From NCBI GenBank assembly GCA_027728065.1, contig JAQBVO010000004.1:17575-81574 (forward strand): a stretch of DNA of 64,000 nucleotides. Direction: 5' to 3'. The notes under the pieces are model-generated. The model was given only the letters and a program-made list of their open reading frames with translations. It was not told the DNA's origin and searched no databases. The stretch's first letter is position 1. Every line of letters begins with the position of its first letter. Made by a program: the position numbers and the translations under genes. The DNA comes from Actinomycetota bacterium (lineage in GTDB: Bacteria; Actinomycetota; Actinomycetes; Nanopelagicales; Nanopelagicaceae). This document shows positions 29,622-37,816 of the stretch, in pieces.

Positions 29622-30704
29622 TTAGCTAAGACCTAACGCCTTTGCAGCCGCCTTTAAATTCACCGGAACAACAACTGGTTTTTTGGCAGTATCTAATGCA
29701 TAGGCAATATCTTTTAATCCATGGCCAGTTACTGTAATAACTATTGTCTTATCTTTAGGTAGTTTGCCAGCCTTTTTGTACTTAATGAGTCCTGCTAATC
29801 CTGCAGCCGAGGATGGTTCGACAAAGACTCCTTCTTTAGCTGCGATTAAGCGGTATGCGGCAAGGATTTCTCGATCCGTTACCGATCCAATCACGCCACC
29901 TGAGCTGTCGCGGGCATCTAGGGCTTGGGCCCATGAGGCTGGATTTCCAATTCGAATCGCAGTTGCAATGGTGTCTGGGTTCTTAACAATCTTTCCCTTG
30001 ACTATCGGAGCTGCACCTGCGGCTTGAAAGCCATACATCGCAGGTAAGCGCGTTGAAAGGCCATCACTGTTGTACTCCTTATAACCCTTCCAATATGCGG
30101 TGATATTTCCAGCATTTCCTACAGGCAGTGCGTGAATATCTGGAGCATTTCCTAGCATATCTACGACTTCAAAGGCGGCAGTCTTTTGTCCCTCAATGCG
30201 AAATGGGTTGACCGAGTTAACAAGTGCAACTGGATAGTTCTCCGATAGTTCACGGGCAAGTGTTAAGCAGTCATCAAAGTTTCCATTTACCTGCAAGATT
30301 GTTGAGTTATGGATGACTGCTTGGGCAAGTTTGCCCATTGCGATCTTTCCCTTTGGAATTAACACTGCTGGAACCATGCCGGCTTTGACTGCATATGCCG
30401 CCGCCGATGCAGAGGTATTTCCGGTCGATGCACATATGACCGCCTTTGCTCCATCCTCTGCCGCTTTAGAAATCGCCATAGTCATTCCACGATCTTTAAA
30501 GGATCCTGTCGGGTTTAGGCCCTCGTACTTAATCCAAACGTTGTTTGCAAGTAGCTCGGAGAGGTTGCATGCATAGATAAGCGGAGTCCCACCTTCGCCC
30601 AAAGATATGATGGGAGTGAGCGCATTAACTGGCAAACGGTGACGGTACTCCTCGATGACACCTCGCCATTGATGCGCGCCTTTTCTCCTACCAAAAATCG
30701 CCAT
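29622..30704 (-). CDS. thrC: Threonine synthase
   Basis: 360-aa PLP enzyme converting O-phosphohomoserine to threonine. The PLP lysine is in GSFKDRGM, the phosphate-binding loop in [13 protein letters not shown], and the C-terminal [12 protein letters not shown] and [11 protein letters not shown] fit the short bacterial/plant-type threonine synthases. Its ATG follows the hom TAA directly, and thrB follows after 1 bp, so hom-thrC-thrB is a translationally tight threonine operon. Confidence 0.96.
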   Translation of the reverse strand: MAIFGRRKGAHQWRGVIEEYRHRLPVNALTPIISLGEGGTPLIYACNLSELLANNVWIKYEGLNPTGSFKDRGMTMAISKAAEDGAKAVICASTGNTSASAAAYAVKAGMVPAVLIPKGKIAMGKLAQAVIHNSTILQVNGNFDDCLTLARELSENYPVALVNSVNPFRIEGQKTAAFEVVDMLGNAPDIHALPVGNAGNITAYWKGYKEYNSDGLSTRLPAMYGFQAAGAAPIVKGKIVKNPDTIATAIRIGNPASWAQALDARDSSGGVIGSVTDREILAAYRLIAAKEGVFVEPSSAAGLAGLIKYKKAGKLPKDKTIVITVTGHGLKDIAYALDTAKKPVVVPVNLKAAAKALGLS

Positions 30705-32000
30705 TTAAGAGATACCTCCCTCAACGCGAATAACTGATTGCACGTTGCTAACGATATCCATTGCAGTTAATTTCTTAATGCAGGCAGTCAGTGCCGCCTC
30801 TGATGCGTCATGGGTGACAATTACGAGCTCGGCATCACCGCCCAAGCCAGCCTGGCGAACGGTTTGAATTGAGATATCTTCACTTGCAAATGTCGCAGCG
30901 ATAGATGCTAAAACACCTGATTTATCGGCCACATGCAAGCGCACAAAGAACTGAGATTTAACTTCACCGATTGGAGCGATATCTAAATCTGCATAGTCAG
31001 ATTCGCCATATCCCACTGTTGAATATGCACGATGGCGTGTAACGGCAACTAGATCTCCCAATATGGCCGATGCAGTTGGAGCACCGCCCGCGCCGCGGCC
31101 GTAAAACATTAACTCCCCCGCCGCCTCGGATTCAACATAGACGGCATTGAATGCATTACGTACCGAGGCCAGAGGATGAGAGTTGGGCAAGATCACTGGA
31201 TGCACACGCACAGAAATCTCATCCTTTACCGTTAGCTCAGCGATCGCCAATAACTTAATAACACAGCCCATCTCCTTAGCAGAGGCGATATCGGCAGTTG
31301 AAATCTTTGTAATGCCCTCGCAGTAAACCTCATCGATTGTTACTGTGCTGTGAAAGGCCAAGCTCGCAAGGAGTGCGGCTTTGGCTGCAGCGTCATGGCC
31401 GCCAACATCGGCAGTTGGATCGGCCTCTGCATAGCCCAGAGCCTGCGCCTCTTTCAATACATCGGCAAATTCGCGGGCCTCTTCATGCATCTTTGTCAAG
31501 ATGTAGTTAGTGGTGCCGTTTACAATTCCCATTACTCGAGTTATTTGATCTCCAGCTAATGATTCGCGCATCGAGCGGATAATCGGAATCGCACCGGCAA
31601 CAGCAGCTTCGTAATAGAGATCGACCTTTGCCACATCTGCAGCGTTAAAGAGTTCATGACCGTGTGTTGCAAGTAAAGCTTTATTGGCAGTAATGACAGA
31701 TTTTTTATTCTTAATAGCCTCTAAAATCAAAGTGCGTGCCGGCTCGATGCCACCCATGACCTCGATGACTATATTTATCTCAGGGTCGGCGACAATCGAG
31801 TGTAAATCTTTAGTAAGCAATGAGGCATCGATGCCTTCGCGCGGGATATCGCTGCGCACACCGATTTTTTTCAAAACCAATAGCGCCCCTGAGCGATCAG
31901 AGAGTTCTTGTCGATCTGATTGCAGCAGGCGAGCGACCTGGCTGCCGACTACACCGGCGCCAAGCATTCCTATTGAGATTGTTTTTAAAGCACCATCCAT
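30705..32000 (-). CDS. hom: Homoserine dehydrogenase with C-terminal ACT domain
   Basis: 431 aa: Rossmann NAD(P) domain (IGMLGAGVVGSQVARLL), catalytic domain (GIVNGTTNYILTKM, ALGYAEADPTADVGGHDAA) and a C-terminal ACT domain (about residue 350 onward, VADKSGVLASIAATFASEDISI) for threonine feedback. The frame is open to 32081, but that extension overlaps lysA and looks non-coding; ATG 32000 gives the standard N-terminus. No Shine-Dalgarno sequence is visible in the 34 bp after lysA. Confidence 0.95.
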   Translation of the reverse strand: MDGALKTISIGMLGAGVVGSQVARLLQSDRQELSDRSGALLVLKKIGVRSDIPREGIDASLLTKDLHSIVADPEINIVIEVMGGIEPARTLILEAIKNKKSVITANKALLATHGHELFNAADVAKVDLYYEAAVAGAIPIIRSMRESLAGDQITRVMGIVNGTTNYILTKMHEEAREFADVLKEAQALGYAEADPTADVGGHDAAAKAALLASLAFHSTVTIDEVYCEGITKISTADIASAKEMGCVIKLLAIAELTVKDEISVRVHPVILPNSHPLASVRNAFNAVYVESEAAGELMFYGRGAGGAPTASAILGDLVAVTRHRAYSTVGYGESDYADLDIAPIGEVKSQFFVRLHVADKSGVLASIAATFASEDISIQTVRQAGLGGDAELVIVTHDASEAALTACIKKLTAMDIVSNVQSVIRVEGGIS

Positions 32001-32034
32001 GCAGGCTATTCTTTCACAGATGCCTGTTGTGGCG

Positions 32035-33342
32035 TTAAATATCCAATCCCAGCAGATCGGCCTCGCTCTCACGGCGCACAATCACACGGGCTTTGCCATT
32101 GTTAACTGCAATTACTGGTGGCCGAGGAACATGGTTGTAGTTGCTAGCCATACTGCGTCCATATGCACCTGTTGCAGGGGTAGCCAATAAATCTCCAGGT
32201 GCAATATCGCTAGCAAGTGCAATATCTCGGATAAGAATGTCACCGGTTTCGCAGTGTTTTCCAACTAAGCGTGAAGAAAGCAAAGGCGCAATACTCGTGC
32301 GATTAGCAAGAATGGCCGTGTATTCGGCTGCATATAACGCTGGTCGAATATTCTCGCTCATTCCACCATCGATAGATATATAGCGACGGTTATCGCCATT
32401 TTCAAGGGTTACATCTTTCACTGTGCCTACCTCATAGAGAGTAAACATGCTCGGCCCAACTATCGCTCGACCCGGCTCGATTGAAATCTTTGGAATCTCT
32501 AGATTGTATCGTGCGCAGTTTGTGCTCACTGTAATTGCAAGTGCAGCCATAACAACCGAGGGTATTAACTCTTCATCTCCTGGAAGATAGTGGATTCCAT
32601 ATCCGCCACCTAGATCAAGTTCGGCAAGCTGACTGTCAAATGTATCGCGATATTTTGCAAGAAACGCTATTAATCGCTCGGCACTTATTTCAAATGAATC
32701 GGTATCTAAAATCTGTGAACCGATATGTGCATGAAAACCCCGTAAATCAATCGATGCATGCTTTCTGACTTCCTCAATTGCCTTCCATGCCGCGCCGCTA
32801 GCGATAGAAAAACCAAATTTGACATCCTCATGCGCTGTCGCAATTGATTCATGAGTGTGCGCTTGAATACCAGGGGTCAAACGCAGTAAAACTCTCTGTA
32901 CTTTGCCAGACTTAGTGGCAGCTGCTCCAATACGTTCTATTTCAATCAGTGAATCGATCACGATTGTGCCGACGCCAATCGAGACCGCTCTTTGAATTTC
33001 ATCTACCGATTTATTATTTCCATGAAACTCAATCTTGCCCGGATCGATTCCGCCGGCCAGGGCCACAGCAAGTTCGCCGCCAGAGCAGACATCGATTCCG
33101 ATTCCGACATCACTAATCCAGCGCGCTACCTCGGTGCAGATAAATGCTTTGGCTGCGTAATAAACCGTACCAGCGTTTTGGCCAAAGGCGCTTTGTAGTG
33201 CCCGATCCCAAGCAGTTGCACGGGCACGAAAATCGACCTCATCCATAATAAAGGCTGGAGTTGCAAACTCTTGGGCAAGATCACTTGCAGTGATACCTGC
33301 GATTGAAAGCTCGCCTTGTATTGCAACATTAGAGGACCACAT
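32035..33342 (-). CDS. lysA: Diaminopimelate decarboxylase
   Basis: 435-aa PLP enzyme (alanine racemase fold) making lysine from meso-diaminopimelate. PLP lysine in VYYAAKAF, GGGYGIHYLPGDE and EPGRAIVGPSMF phosphate/substrate sites, and CETGDILIRD near the dimer interface are present. The long open frame reaches 33480 inside argS; ATG 33342 is chosen because GAGAGG lies about 9 nt upstream, straddling the argS stop. Operon with argS and hom. Confidence 0.94.
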   Translation of the reverse strand: MWSSNVAIQGELSIAGITASDLAQEFATPAFIMDEVDFRARATAWDRALQSAFGQNAGTVYYAAKAFICTEVARWISDVGIGIDVCSGGELAVALAGGIDPGKIEFHGNNKSVDEIQRAVSIGVGTIVIDSLIEIERIGAAATKSGKVQRVLLRLTPGIQAHTHESIATAHEDVKFGFSIASGAAWKAIEEVRKHASIDLRGFHAHIGSQILDTDSFEISAERLIAFLAKYRDTFDSQLAELDLGGGYGIHYLPGDEELIPSVVMAALAITVSTNCARYNLEIPKISIEPGRAIVGPSMFTLYEVGTVKDVTLENGDNRRYISIDGGMSENIRPALYAAEYTAILANRTSIAPLLSSRLVGKHCETGDILIRDIALASDIAPGDLLATPATGAYGRSMASNYNHVPRPPVIAVNNGKARVIVRRESEADLLGLDI

Positions 33343-33344
33343 AA

Positions 33345-35009
33345 CTACATCCTCTCTGGTGCGCTTACGCCTAATAAATCTAAAGCATTTGCGATTACTA
33401 CCTTTGTTGATGAACACAGTAGTAGTCGAGCCGTATGCAATGGCGTTGGATTTTCCTGGCCCAGGGGCAGTACGCGACAATCGGCATAAAAGCCATGATA
33501 TGTAACGGCCAGTTCCTCTAAATAGCGGGCTATTCGATGGGGCTGGCGCATCTGCGCAGCAGAGGCTACGACTCTCGGGTACTGCGCTAGCGCCCCTAGC
33601 AGCTCATTCTCGCGATCATGGGTTAATTGCGTTGGATCAAAGTCGGCTAAATTAACGGAGATATTTAACTCGGCGGCATTGCGCAAGACTGCGGCAATTC
33701 GAGCATGTGCATATTGAACGTAGTAAACCGGATTCTCATTTGTATTGCGCTTTAAAATATCAATATCTATCACCATGGGTGTATCAACGGGGTATCTAAT
33801 TAATGTATATCGCGCCGCATCAACTCCAGTTTTTTCTATTAACTCTTCCAATGTAATGATCGTTCCAGCGCGCTTGGAGAGCTTTACCTCTTGCCCGCCC
33901 TCCATAATCTTTACTAACTGACCGATTAAAACATGAATGTTGTACTCGGGGTCATCACCGGTACATGCGGCAGTGGCCTTCAAACGTCCAACATAGCCAT
34001 GGTGGTCAGCGCCTAACATGTAGATACAAATATCAAAGCCGCGTTCGCGCTTATTAATGTAGTAAGCGGTATCGGATGAAAAATAGGTAAATGAACCATC
34101 TGATTTCATTAGTACTCGATCTTTATCATCGCCAAAATTACTGGTTCGCAGCCATAAGGCGCCCTCGGCTTGAAAGACATGGCCCTGCCTGCGTAGTTTC
34201 TCCACTCCATGTTCTACTGCGCCCTGGTGATGCAAAGAGCGCTCTGAAAACCAAATATCAAAATGCGTACCGAAATTATCCAAGACGCGTTGCTGATCCC
34301 TTAATTGAAGCGAGTATGCAGCTTCGCGAAATGCTTCATGGCGAGCGCCTTGGGCCAGCTCTGTGATTGCAGGATTACTTGCAACAACCTCTTTGGCAAG
34401 ATCTGCTATATATTCACCTTTATATCCATCCTCTGGAATTGGATTACCAAGGGCTGCAGCTTCAACCGATGCTCCAAATAAATCCATCTGGTTTCCTCGG
34501 TCGTTAATATAAAACTCGCGCGTCACATCTGCTCCAGCGGCAGTTAACACTCTCCCTAAGGCATCACCGACCGCTGCCCAACGCGTATGGCCTAAGTGCA
34601 AAGGTCCTGTTGGATTTGCACTTATAAATTCAAGGTTAATACGCACACCGCGCAGCGCATCTGTTCGACCAAAATCTCTTGCCTGCTTTAGGATTGTTAA
34701 GACAAGTTCGGCTTGGCTAGCGCGAGTTAATGTGATGTTAATAAAGCCAGGACCTGCAATCTCTACACGTAAAACCCCAGCGGCACCCTCTAATTCACGA
34801 GAGATAATCTGCGCAACCTCGCCTGGCTTCTTGCCAGCGGCCTTTGCCAATGCAAGTGCGATCGACGTTGCATAATCTCCATGATCTCGATTCTTAGGTC
34901 GATCCAGCGTGATGCTCGCCGGTGTATCAAGAGTGAGGAGCCCAGCCTTGACCGCCCGGCCGATGGCCGCCTTCACCTCGGCCTCAAGGAGCTCTATCTG
35001 CGTGGACAT
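33345..35009 (-). CDS. argS: Arginyl-tRNA synthetase
   Basis: 554-aa class I synthetase. N-terminal Add-1 domain, HIGH signature in ANPTGPLHLGHTRWA, the KMSKS-like loop GQEVKLSKRAGTI, and a C-terminal anticodon-binding DALR domain ending with NALDLLGVSAPERM. Leaderless promoter TAACCT-N6-ATG in the 28-bp gap to xylA. First gene of the argS-lysA-hom-thrC-thrB cluster. Confidence 0.96.
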   Translation of the reverse strand: MSTQIELLEAEVKAAIGRAVKAGLLTLDTPASITLDRPKNRDHGDYATSIALALAKAAGKKPGEVAQIISRELEGAAGVLRVEIAGPGFINITLTRASQAELVLTILKQARDFGRTDALRGVRINLEFISANPTGPLHLGHTRWAAVGDALGRVLTAAGADVTREFYINDRGNQMDLFGASVEAAALGNPIPEDGYKGEYIADLAKEVVASNPAITELAQGARHEAFREAAYSLQLRDQQRVLDNFGTHFDIWFSERSLHHQGAVEHGVEKLRRQGHVFQAEGALWLRTSNFGDDKDRVLMKSDGSFTYFSSDTAYYINKRERGFDICIYMLGADHHGYVGRLKATAACTGDDPEYNIHVLIGQLVKIMEGGQEVKLSKRAGTIITLEELIEKTGVDAARYTLIRYPVDTPMVIDIDILKRNTNENPVYYVQYAHARIAAVLRNAAELNISVNLADFDPTQLTHDRENELLGALAQYPRVVASAAQMRQPHRIARYLEELAVTYHGFYADCRVLPLGQENPTPLHTARLLLCSSTKVVIANALDLLGVSAPERM

Positions 35010-35015
35010 GCGCCA

Positions 35016-35021
35016 AGGTTA
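35016..35021 (-). promoter_or_regulatory. -10 element of a leaderless promoter (argS)
   Basis: On the minus strand TAACCT, TGGCGC, ATG 35009. No Shine-Dalgarno sequence. Confidence 0.6.
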
Positions 35022-35037
35022 GCGTTTAAATCAATTA

Positions 35038-36192
35038 CTACTTAATACCCATTAAGTGTTCAAGTGCTAACTGATCTAGCGCTTCGTAGTGATATCCGCG
35101 GGCGGCTGCAGCCTCAAGATCGATGGAGTCCTTAGCTAGATCTCTCCATGTCTGTCCGCTTCCTAACGTTGGTTCGTTGAGACCTGCGATGTTGGACTCT
35201 TTCATAGCTGCAATCACACGAGAGTCGGCGCGGAAGGCCGCTGCACGCTCTTTGAGCGCAAGATAGGTACGCATATTTGCAGATGCCGACTCCCAGACGC
35301 CTTTATCACTTTCAGTACGAGCTGGCTTGTAATCAAAGTGCTTTGGTCCGTCGTATTTGTATCGTTCAAGTAAGTCAACAAGGAAGAAGGCCGACTTTAG
35401 ATCTCCGTGGCCAAAGACTAAATCCTGATCAAACTTCGAACCGTGCTGACCATTGAGGTCGATGTGGAACAACTTCTTGTGCCACAACGCCTGCGCAATT
35501 CCATGAACAAAGTTCAGTCCAGCCATTTGCTCATGGCCAACCTCTGGATTTAATCCAACTAACTCGGGGCGATCTAATGAGTTAATAAATGCAAGTGCGT
35601 GGCCAATCGTTGGTAAGAAGATATCGCCACGTGGTTCATTTGGCTTGGGTTCGATTGCAAACTTAATCTCATAACCATTATCGGTTACGAACTCTCCAAG
35701 AATATTGAAAGCCTCCCGAAAGCGATCGAGTGCTACATATGCATCCTTAGCACCATCGGATTCAGCGCCCTCACGGCCACCCCAACAGACATATGTCTTT
35801 GCACCGAGCTCTACGGCAAGTTCGATATTTTTCATAACTTTGCTTATTGCATAGCGGCGAATATCTCTATCATTTGAGGTAAATGCTCCATCTTTAAAGA
35901 CTGGGTGCGTAAATAGATTTGTTGTCGCCATCGGAACTTTCATTCCAGTTTCGGCAAGTGCCTTTTTAAAGCGGTCTATGTGTGTACGACGAGCACCTTC
36001 ATCACTTCCAAATGGAATCAGATCATCATCATGGAAAGTTACACCATGGGCACCGCGCGCAGCTAGTTCATTAACGGTACGAACAGGATCAAGGGCGCTG
36101 CGTGTTGCATCTCCGAAAGGGTCGCGTGCCTGCCAGCCAACAGTCCAGAGACCAAAAGTAAACTTATCTGCAGGTGTTGGTGTTAATGACAT
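35038..36192 (-). CDS. xylA: Xylose isomerase
   Basis: 384-aa TIM-barrel enzyme converting D-xylose to D-xylulose (and glucose to fructose), class I actinomycete type. [13 protein letters not shown] contains the ring-opening His, [11 protein letters not shown] and [13 protein letters not shown] hold metal-1 Glu residues, and [22 protein letters not shown] the metal-2 ligands. The frame is open to 36240; ATG 36192 follows GAGGAAAGG by about 9 nt and matches the family start [11 protein letters not shown]. No xylulokinase or xylose transporter is adjacent in the window. Confidence 0.95.
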   Translation of the reverse strand: MSLTPTPADKFTFGLWTVGWQARDPFGDATRSALDPVRTVNELAARGAHGVTFHDDDLIPFGSDEGARRTHIDRFKKALAETGMKVPMATTNLFTHPVFKDGAFTSNDRDIRRYAISKVMKNIELAVELGAKTYVCWGGREGAESDGAKDAYVALDRFREAFNILGEFVTDNGYEIKFAIEPKPNEPRGDIFLPTIGHALAFINSLDRPELVGLNPEVGHEQMAGLNFVHGIAQALWHKKLFHIDLNGQHGSKFDQDLVFGHGDLKSAFFLVDLLERYKYDGPKHFDYKPARTESDKGVWESASANMRTYLALKERAAAFRADSRVIAAMKESNIAGLNEPTLGSGQTWRDLAKDSIDLEAAAARGYHYEALDQLALEHLMGIK

Positions 36193-36307
36193 GGCGAAAA
36201 GCCTTTCCTCTGGCCTAAAGCGGCTGGCGTTTTGATACATCGCTACCTTACCTCTAATCTTGGTACCTAATCTATCTAAGTGCGTAATTTGCCCTTGTAT
36301 GGGTCAA

Positions 36308-36388
36308 GCGGGAGTGGTGAAATGGCAGACACGCAGGTCTTAGGAACCTGTGTCTTCGGACGTGAGGGTTCAAGTCCCTTCTCCCGCA
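36308..36388 (+). tRNA. tRNA-Leu (anticodon TAG)
   Basis: Perfect 7-bp acceptor stem GCGGGAG/CTCCCGC, D-arm GTGGTGAAATGGCAGAC, anticodon loop CTTAGGA with TAG at 36341-36343, a short class II variable arm (TGTCTTCGGACG) and T-arm GAGGGTTCAAGTCCCTT. CCA is not encoded (A then CAC). A possible -10 TTGTAT lies 7 nt before the 5' end. The stretch 36389-36465 holds nothing I can identify. Confidence 0.96.
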
Positions 36389-36465
36389 CACAGAGATTTT
36401 GGATAGCGCTTAACTACTAATGAGCAGAGATTTACAAGTGCTAATAACTATTAAAAACTCTCGCG

Positions 36466-36717
36466 CTAATTTAAAACTGCGTATGCAATGAGTGCTAAGC
36501 CTATAACTAGAGTTGCTATCTTGCTGATACCTCGATTTAATACTTTTGCGAGTGGAGGAATCCAGGTAGCAATTAAAATTAAAGTACCTGGAATAATAAT
36601 TGTTAGAGAGTTTGTAACCACATTGCTCTGGCCGCTTTGATAGCGCAGATTAATCAAGCCGATTGCAATGAGGAGATATCCACCCATTCGATAGTTATTT
36701 ACTAGGTTCTTATTCAT
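36466..36717 (-). CDS. Small membrane protein of unknown function
   Basis: 83 aa, three predicted hydrophobic helices (GGYLLIAIGLINLRYQ, SLTIIIPGTLILIATWI, IATLVIGLALIAYAVLN), basic N-terminus. No family recognised. Expression is supported by a leaderless promoter (TAGACT-N6-ATG) lying just beyond the rhodopsin terminator, so it is a separate transcript from the rhodopsin gene. A rhodopsin-related role is possible only by proximity. Confidence 0.6.
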   Translation of the reverse strand: MNKNLVNNYRMGGYLLIAIGLINLRYQSGQSNVVTNSLTIIIPGTLILIATWIPPLAKVLNRGISKIATLVIGLALIAYAVLN

Positions 36718-36723
36718 AGAGCC

Positions 36724-36729
36724 AGTCTA
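36724..36729 (-). promoter_or_regulatory. -10 element of a leaderless promoter (small membrane protein)
   Basis: On the minus strand TAGACT, GGCTCT, ATG 36717. It sits directly after the rhodopsin terminator. Confidence 0.55.
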
Positions 36730-36730
36730 G

Positions 36731-36771
36731 TAAAAGCAAAGAAGGCGCCGGTTGCCCGACACCCTCTTTGC
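36731..36771 (-). terminator. Intrinsic terminator after the rhodopsin gene
   Basis: Minus strand: a 16-bp stem (GCAAAGAGGGTGTCGG pairing with CCGGCGCCTTCTTTGC, some G-T pairs) closed by a GCAA tetraloop and followed by TTTTA. It isolates the rhodopsin transcript from the next gene. Confidence 0.9.
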
Positions 36772-36814
36772 AAGAAATTTACTGTATTAAAAAGACCAGA
36801 TTAGTGATCTTCTT

Positions 36815-37567
36815 TTATTCCTTCATTCCCTCTGCTGCAGACTTCATACGAGCGATCTTGTAAATCGTAAGACCGAATACGCACTTAGCTAATACGTCAG
36901 CGATTGTGTAACCAACTTGTACGCCAACAAACTGCTCGGCAGTTGGACCCTCACCCATACCTAAAATGTATGAGATTGGATAGACGCCCCATGTTGCAAT
37001 TAGCAAAAGACGCAAGCGACCAACGGTTGCTGCTACTCCCTCTGGCTGGTTGGCAAGTGACTTTGTAAGCTCTACAAAGAGTATGTAGAGAATGTAAAGG
37101 AATGGGATTGTGGATAGAACACCGTACATAACCTGTGTGTTCTGATCTGAGGCAATTTCTCCTGGATAACCAAGTGCGATCATTACAGCAGATGCTGGAA
37201 CAAGGCGCGTGATTAACGAGGTTGAAACTGATTTAGTAAGGGCAAGTACTGCCACAACTTCAACAAGAAGTAGAGGAACAGTTAATAGCCAGTCAACATA
37301 GCGATAGGCCTCGTTGAATGCGCCCTGCTCTCCTGAGACATTTACCGACATATCGGTAGATGACTCCTTAAAGGAGTCGAATATACGCATGTAGTGATAA
37401 GCGGCGATAAATGTCACCATTGAAGACATTACAAGTGCGCTGCGGTACTTCGCTAATACACGCTGTTGGGAGACCAACGTATAAACCGTGCAGGCAAGCA
37501 TTGACACTAATCCAAACGAGAATACGTTATAGATTAAGTTCCATTGGTCGCTGTCGAGTTTCAGCAT
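36815..37567 (-). CDS. Actinorhodopsin: light-driven proton pump, green type
   Basis: 250-aa seven-helix retinal protein of the proteorhodopsin/xanthorhodopsin-like group. Helix C reads RYVDWLLTVPLLLVE: Asp92 (proton acceptor), Thr96 and Glu103 (donor), the DTE set of proton pumps. His58 in AAYHYMR corresponds to the His that pairs with the acceptor, and Lys228 in ADVLAKCVFG binds retinal. Leu100 is at the spectral tuning position (equivalent to 105 of green proteorhodopsin), predicting green absorption. The start has GGAGGT 8 nt upstream, unlike its leaderless neighbours, and a leader region of up to 246 bp. Retinal synthesis genes are not in the window. Confidence 0.95.
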   Translation of the reverse strand: MLKLDSDQWNLIYNVFSFGLVSMLACTVYTLVSQQRVLAKYRSALVMSSMVTFIAAYHYMRIFDSFKESSTDMSVNVSGEQGAFNEAYRYVDWLLTVPLLLVEVVAVLALTKSVSTSLITRLVPASAVMIALGYPGEIASDQNTQVMYGVLSTIPFLYILYILFVELTKSLANQPEGVAATVGRLRLLLIATWGVYPISYILGMGEGPTAEQFVGVQVGYTIADVLAKCVFGLTIYKIARMKSAAEGMKE

Positions 37568-37677
37568 TAATACATACCTCCGTAAGGTGTTTACATCTAC
37601 ATCCCCGTATGAGGAGTAGAGCCTTGCGGGCAGTGAGGAGCTCGAGGAGCATCATTGACCCTAGGTAAGTCTAATTG

Positions 37678-37741
37678 TGAAGTAGGCCACAGACTCATGC
37701 AACTTGAATATGAAGTAGGCCACAGATTGATGCAACTTGAA
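37678..37741. repeat. Tandem 31-bp direct repeat (period 33) upstream of the rhodopsin gene
   Basis: Two copies, 37678-37708 and 37711-37741, differ at two central positions and are separated by 2 bp. Each begins TGAAGTAGGCCACAGA and ends ATGCAACTTGAA. They lie 111-174 bp before the rhodopsin ATG and outside every coding frame I accept. A period of 33 bp is about three helical turns, so two protein-binding sites on one DNA face are plausible; a remnant of expansion is the alternative. Confidence 0.85.
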
Positions 37742-37762
37742 CTATCAAGAAAAAGCCAGGAG

Positions 37763-37816
37763 GTAACCCCGTAGTTACAGGCATGTATGGCAGATACTGG
37801 TTATTGCCTGGGGTTA
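37763..37816 (-). terminator. Possible hairpin at the DUF885 stop codon
   Basis: TAACCC and CAGGCA on the left can pair with TGCCTG and GGGTTA on the right, which includes the TAA stop of the DUF885 gene. Asymmetric internal loop and no clear T-run, so termination is only possible. Confidence 0.3.

Noticed and set aside
37678..37741. Possible minimal CRISPR array
   Set aside because: Only two copies with a 2-bp gap, no spacer-sized unique sequence and no cas genes anywhere in the window.
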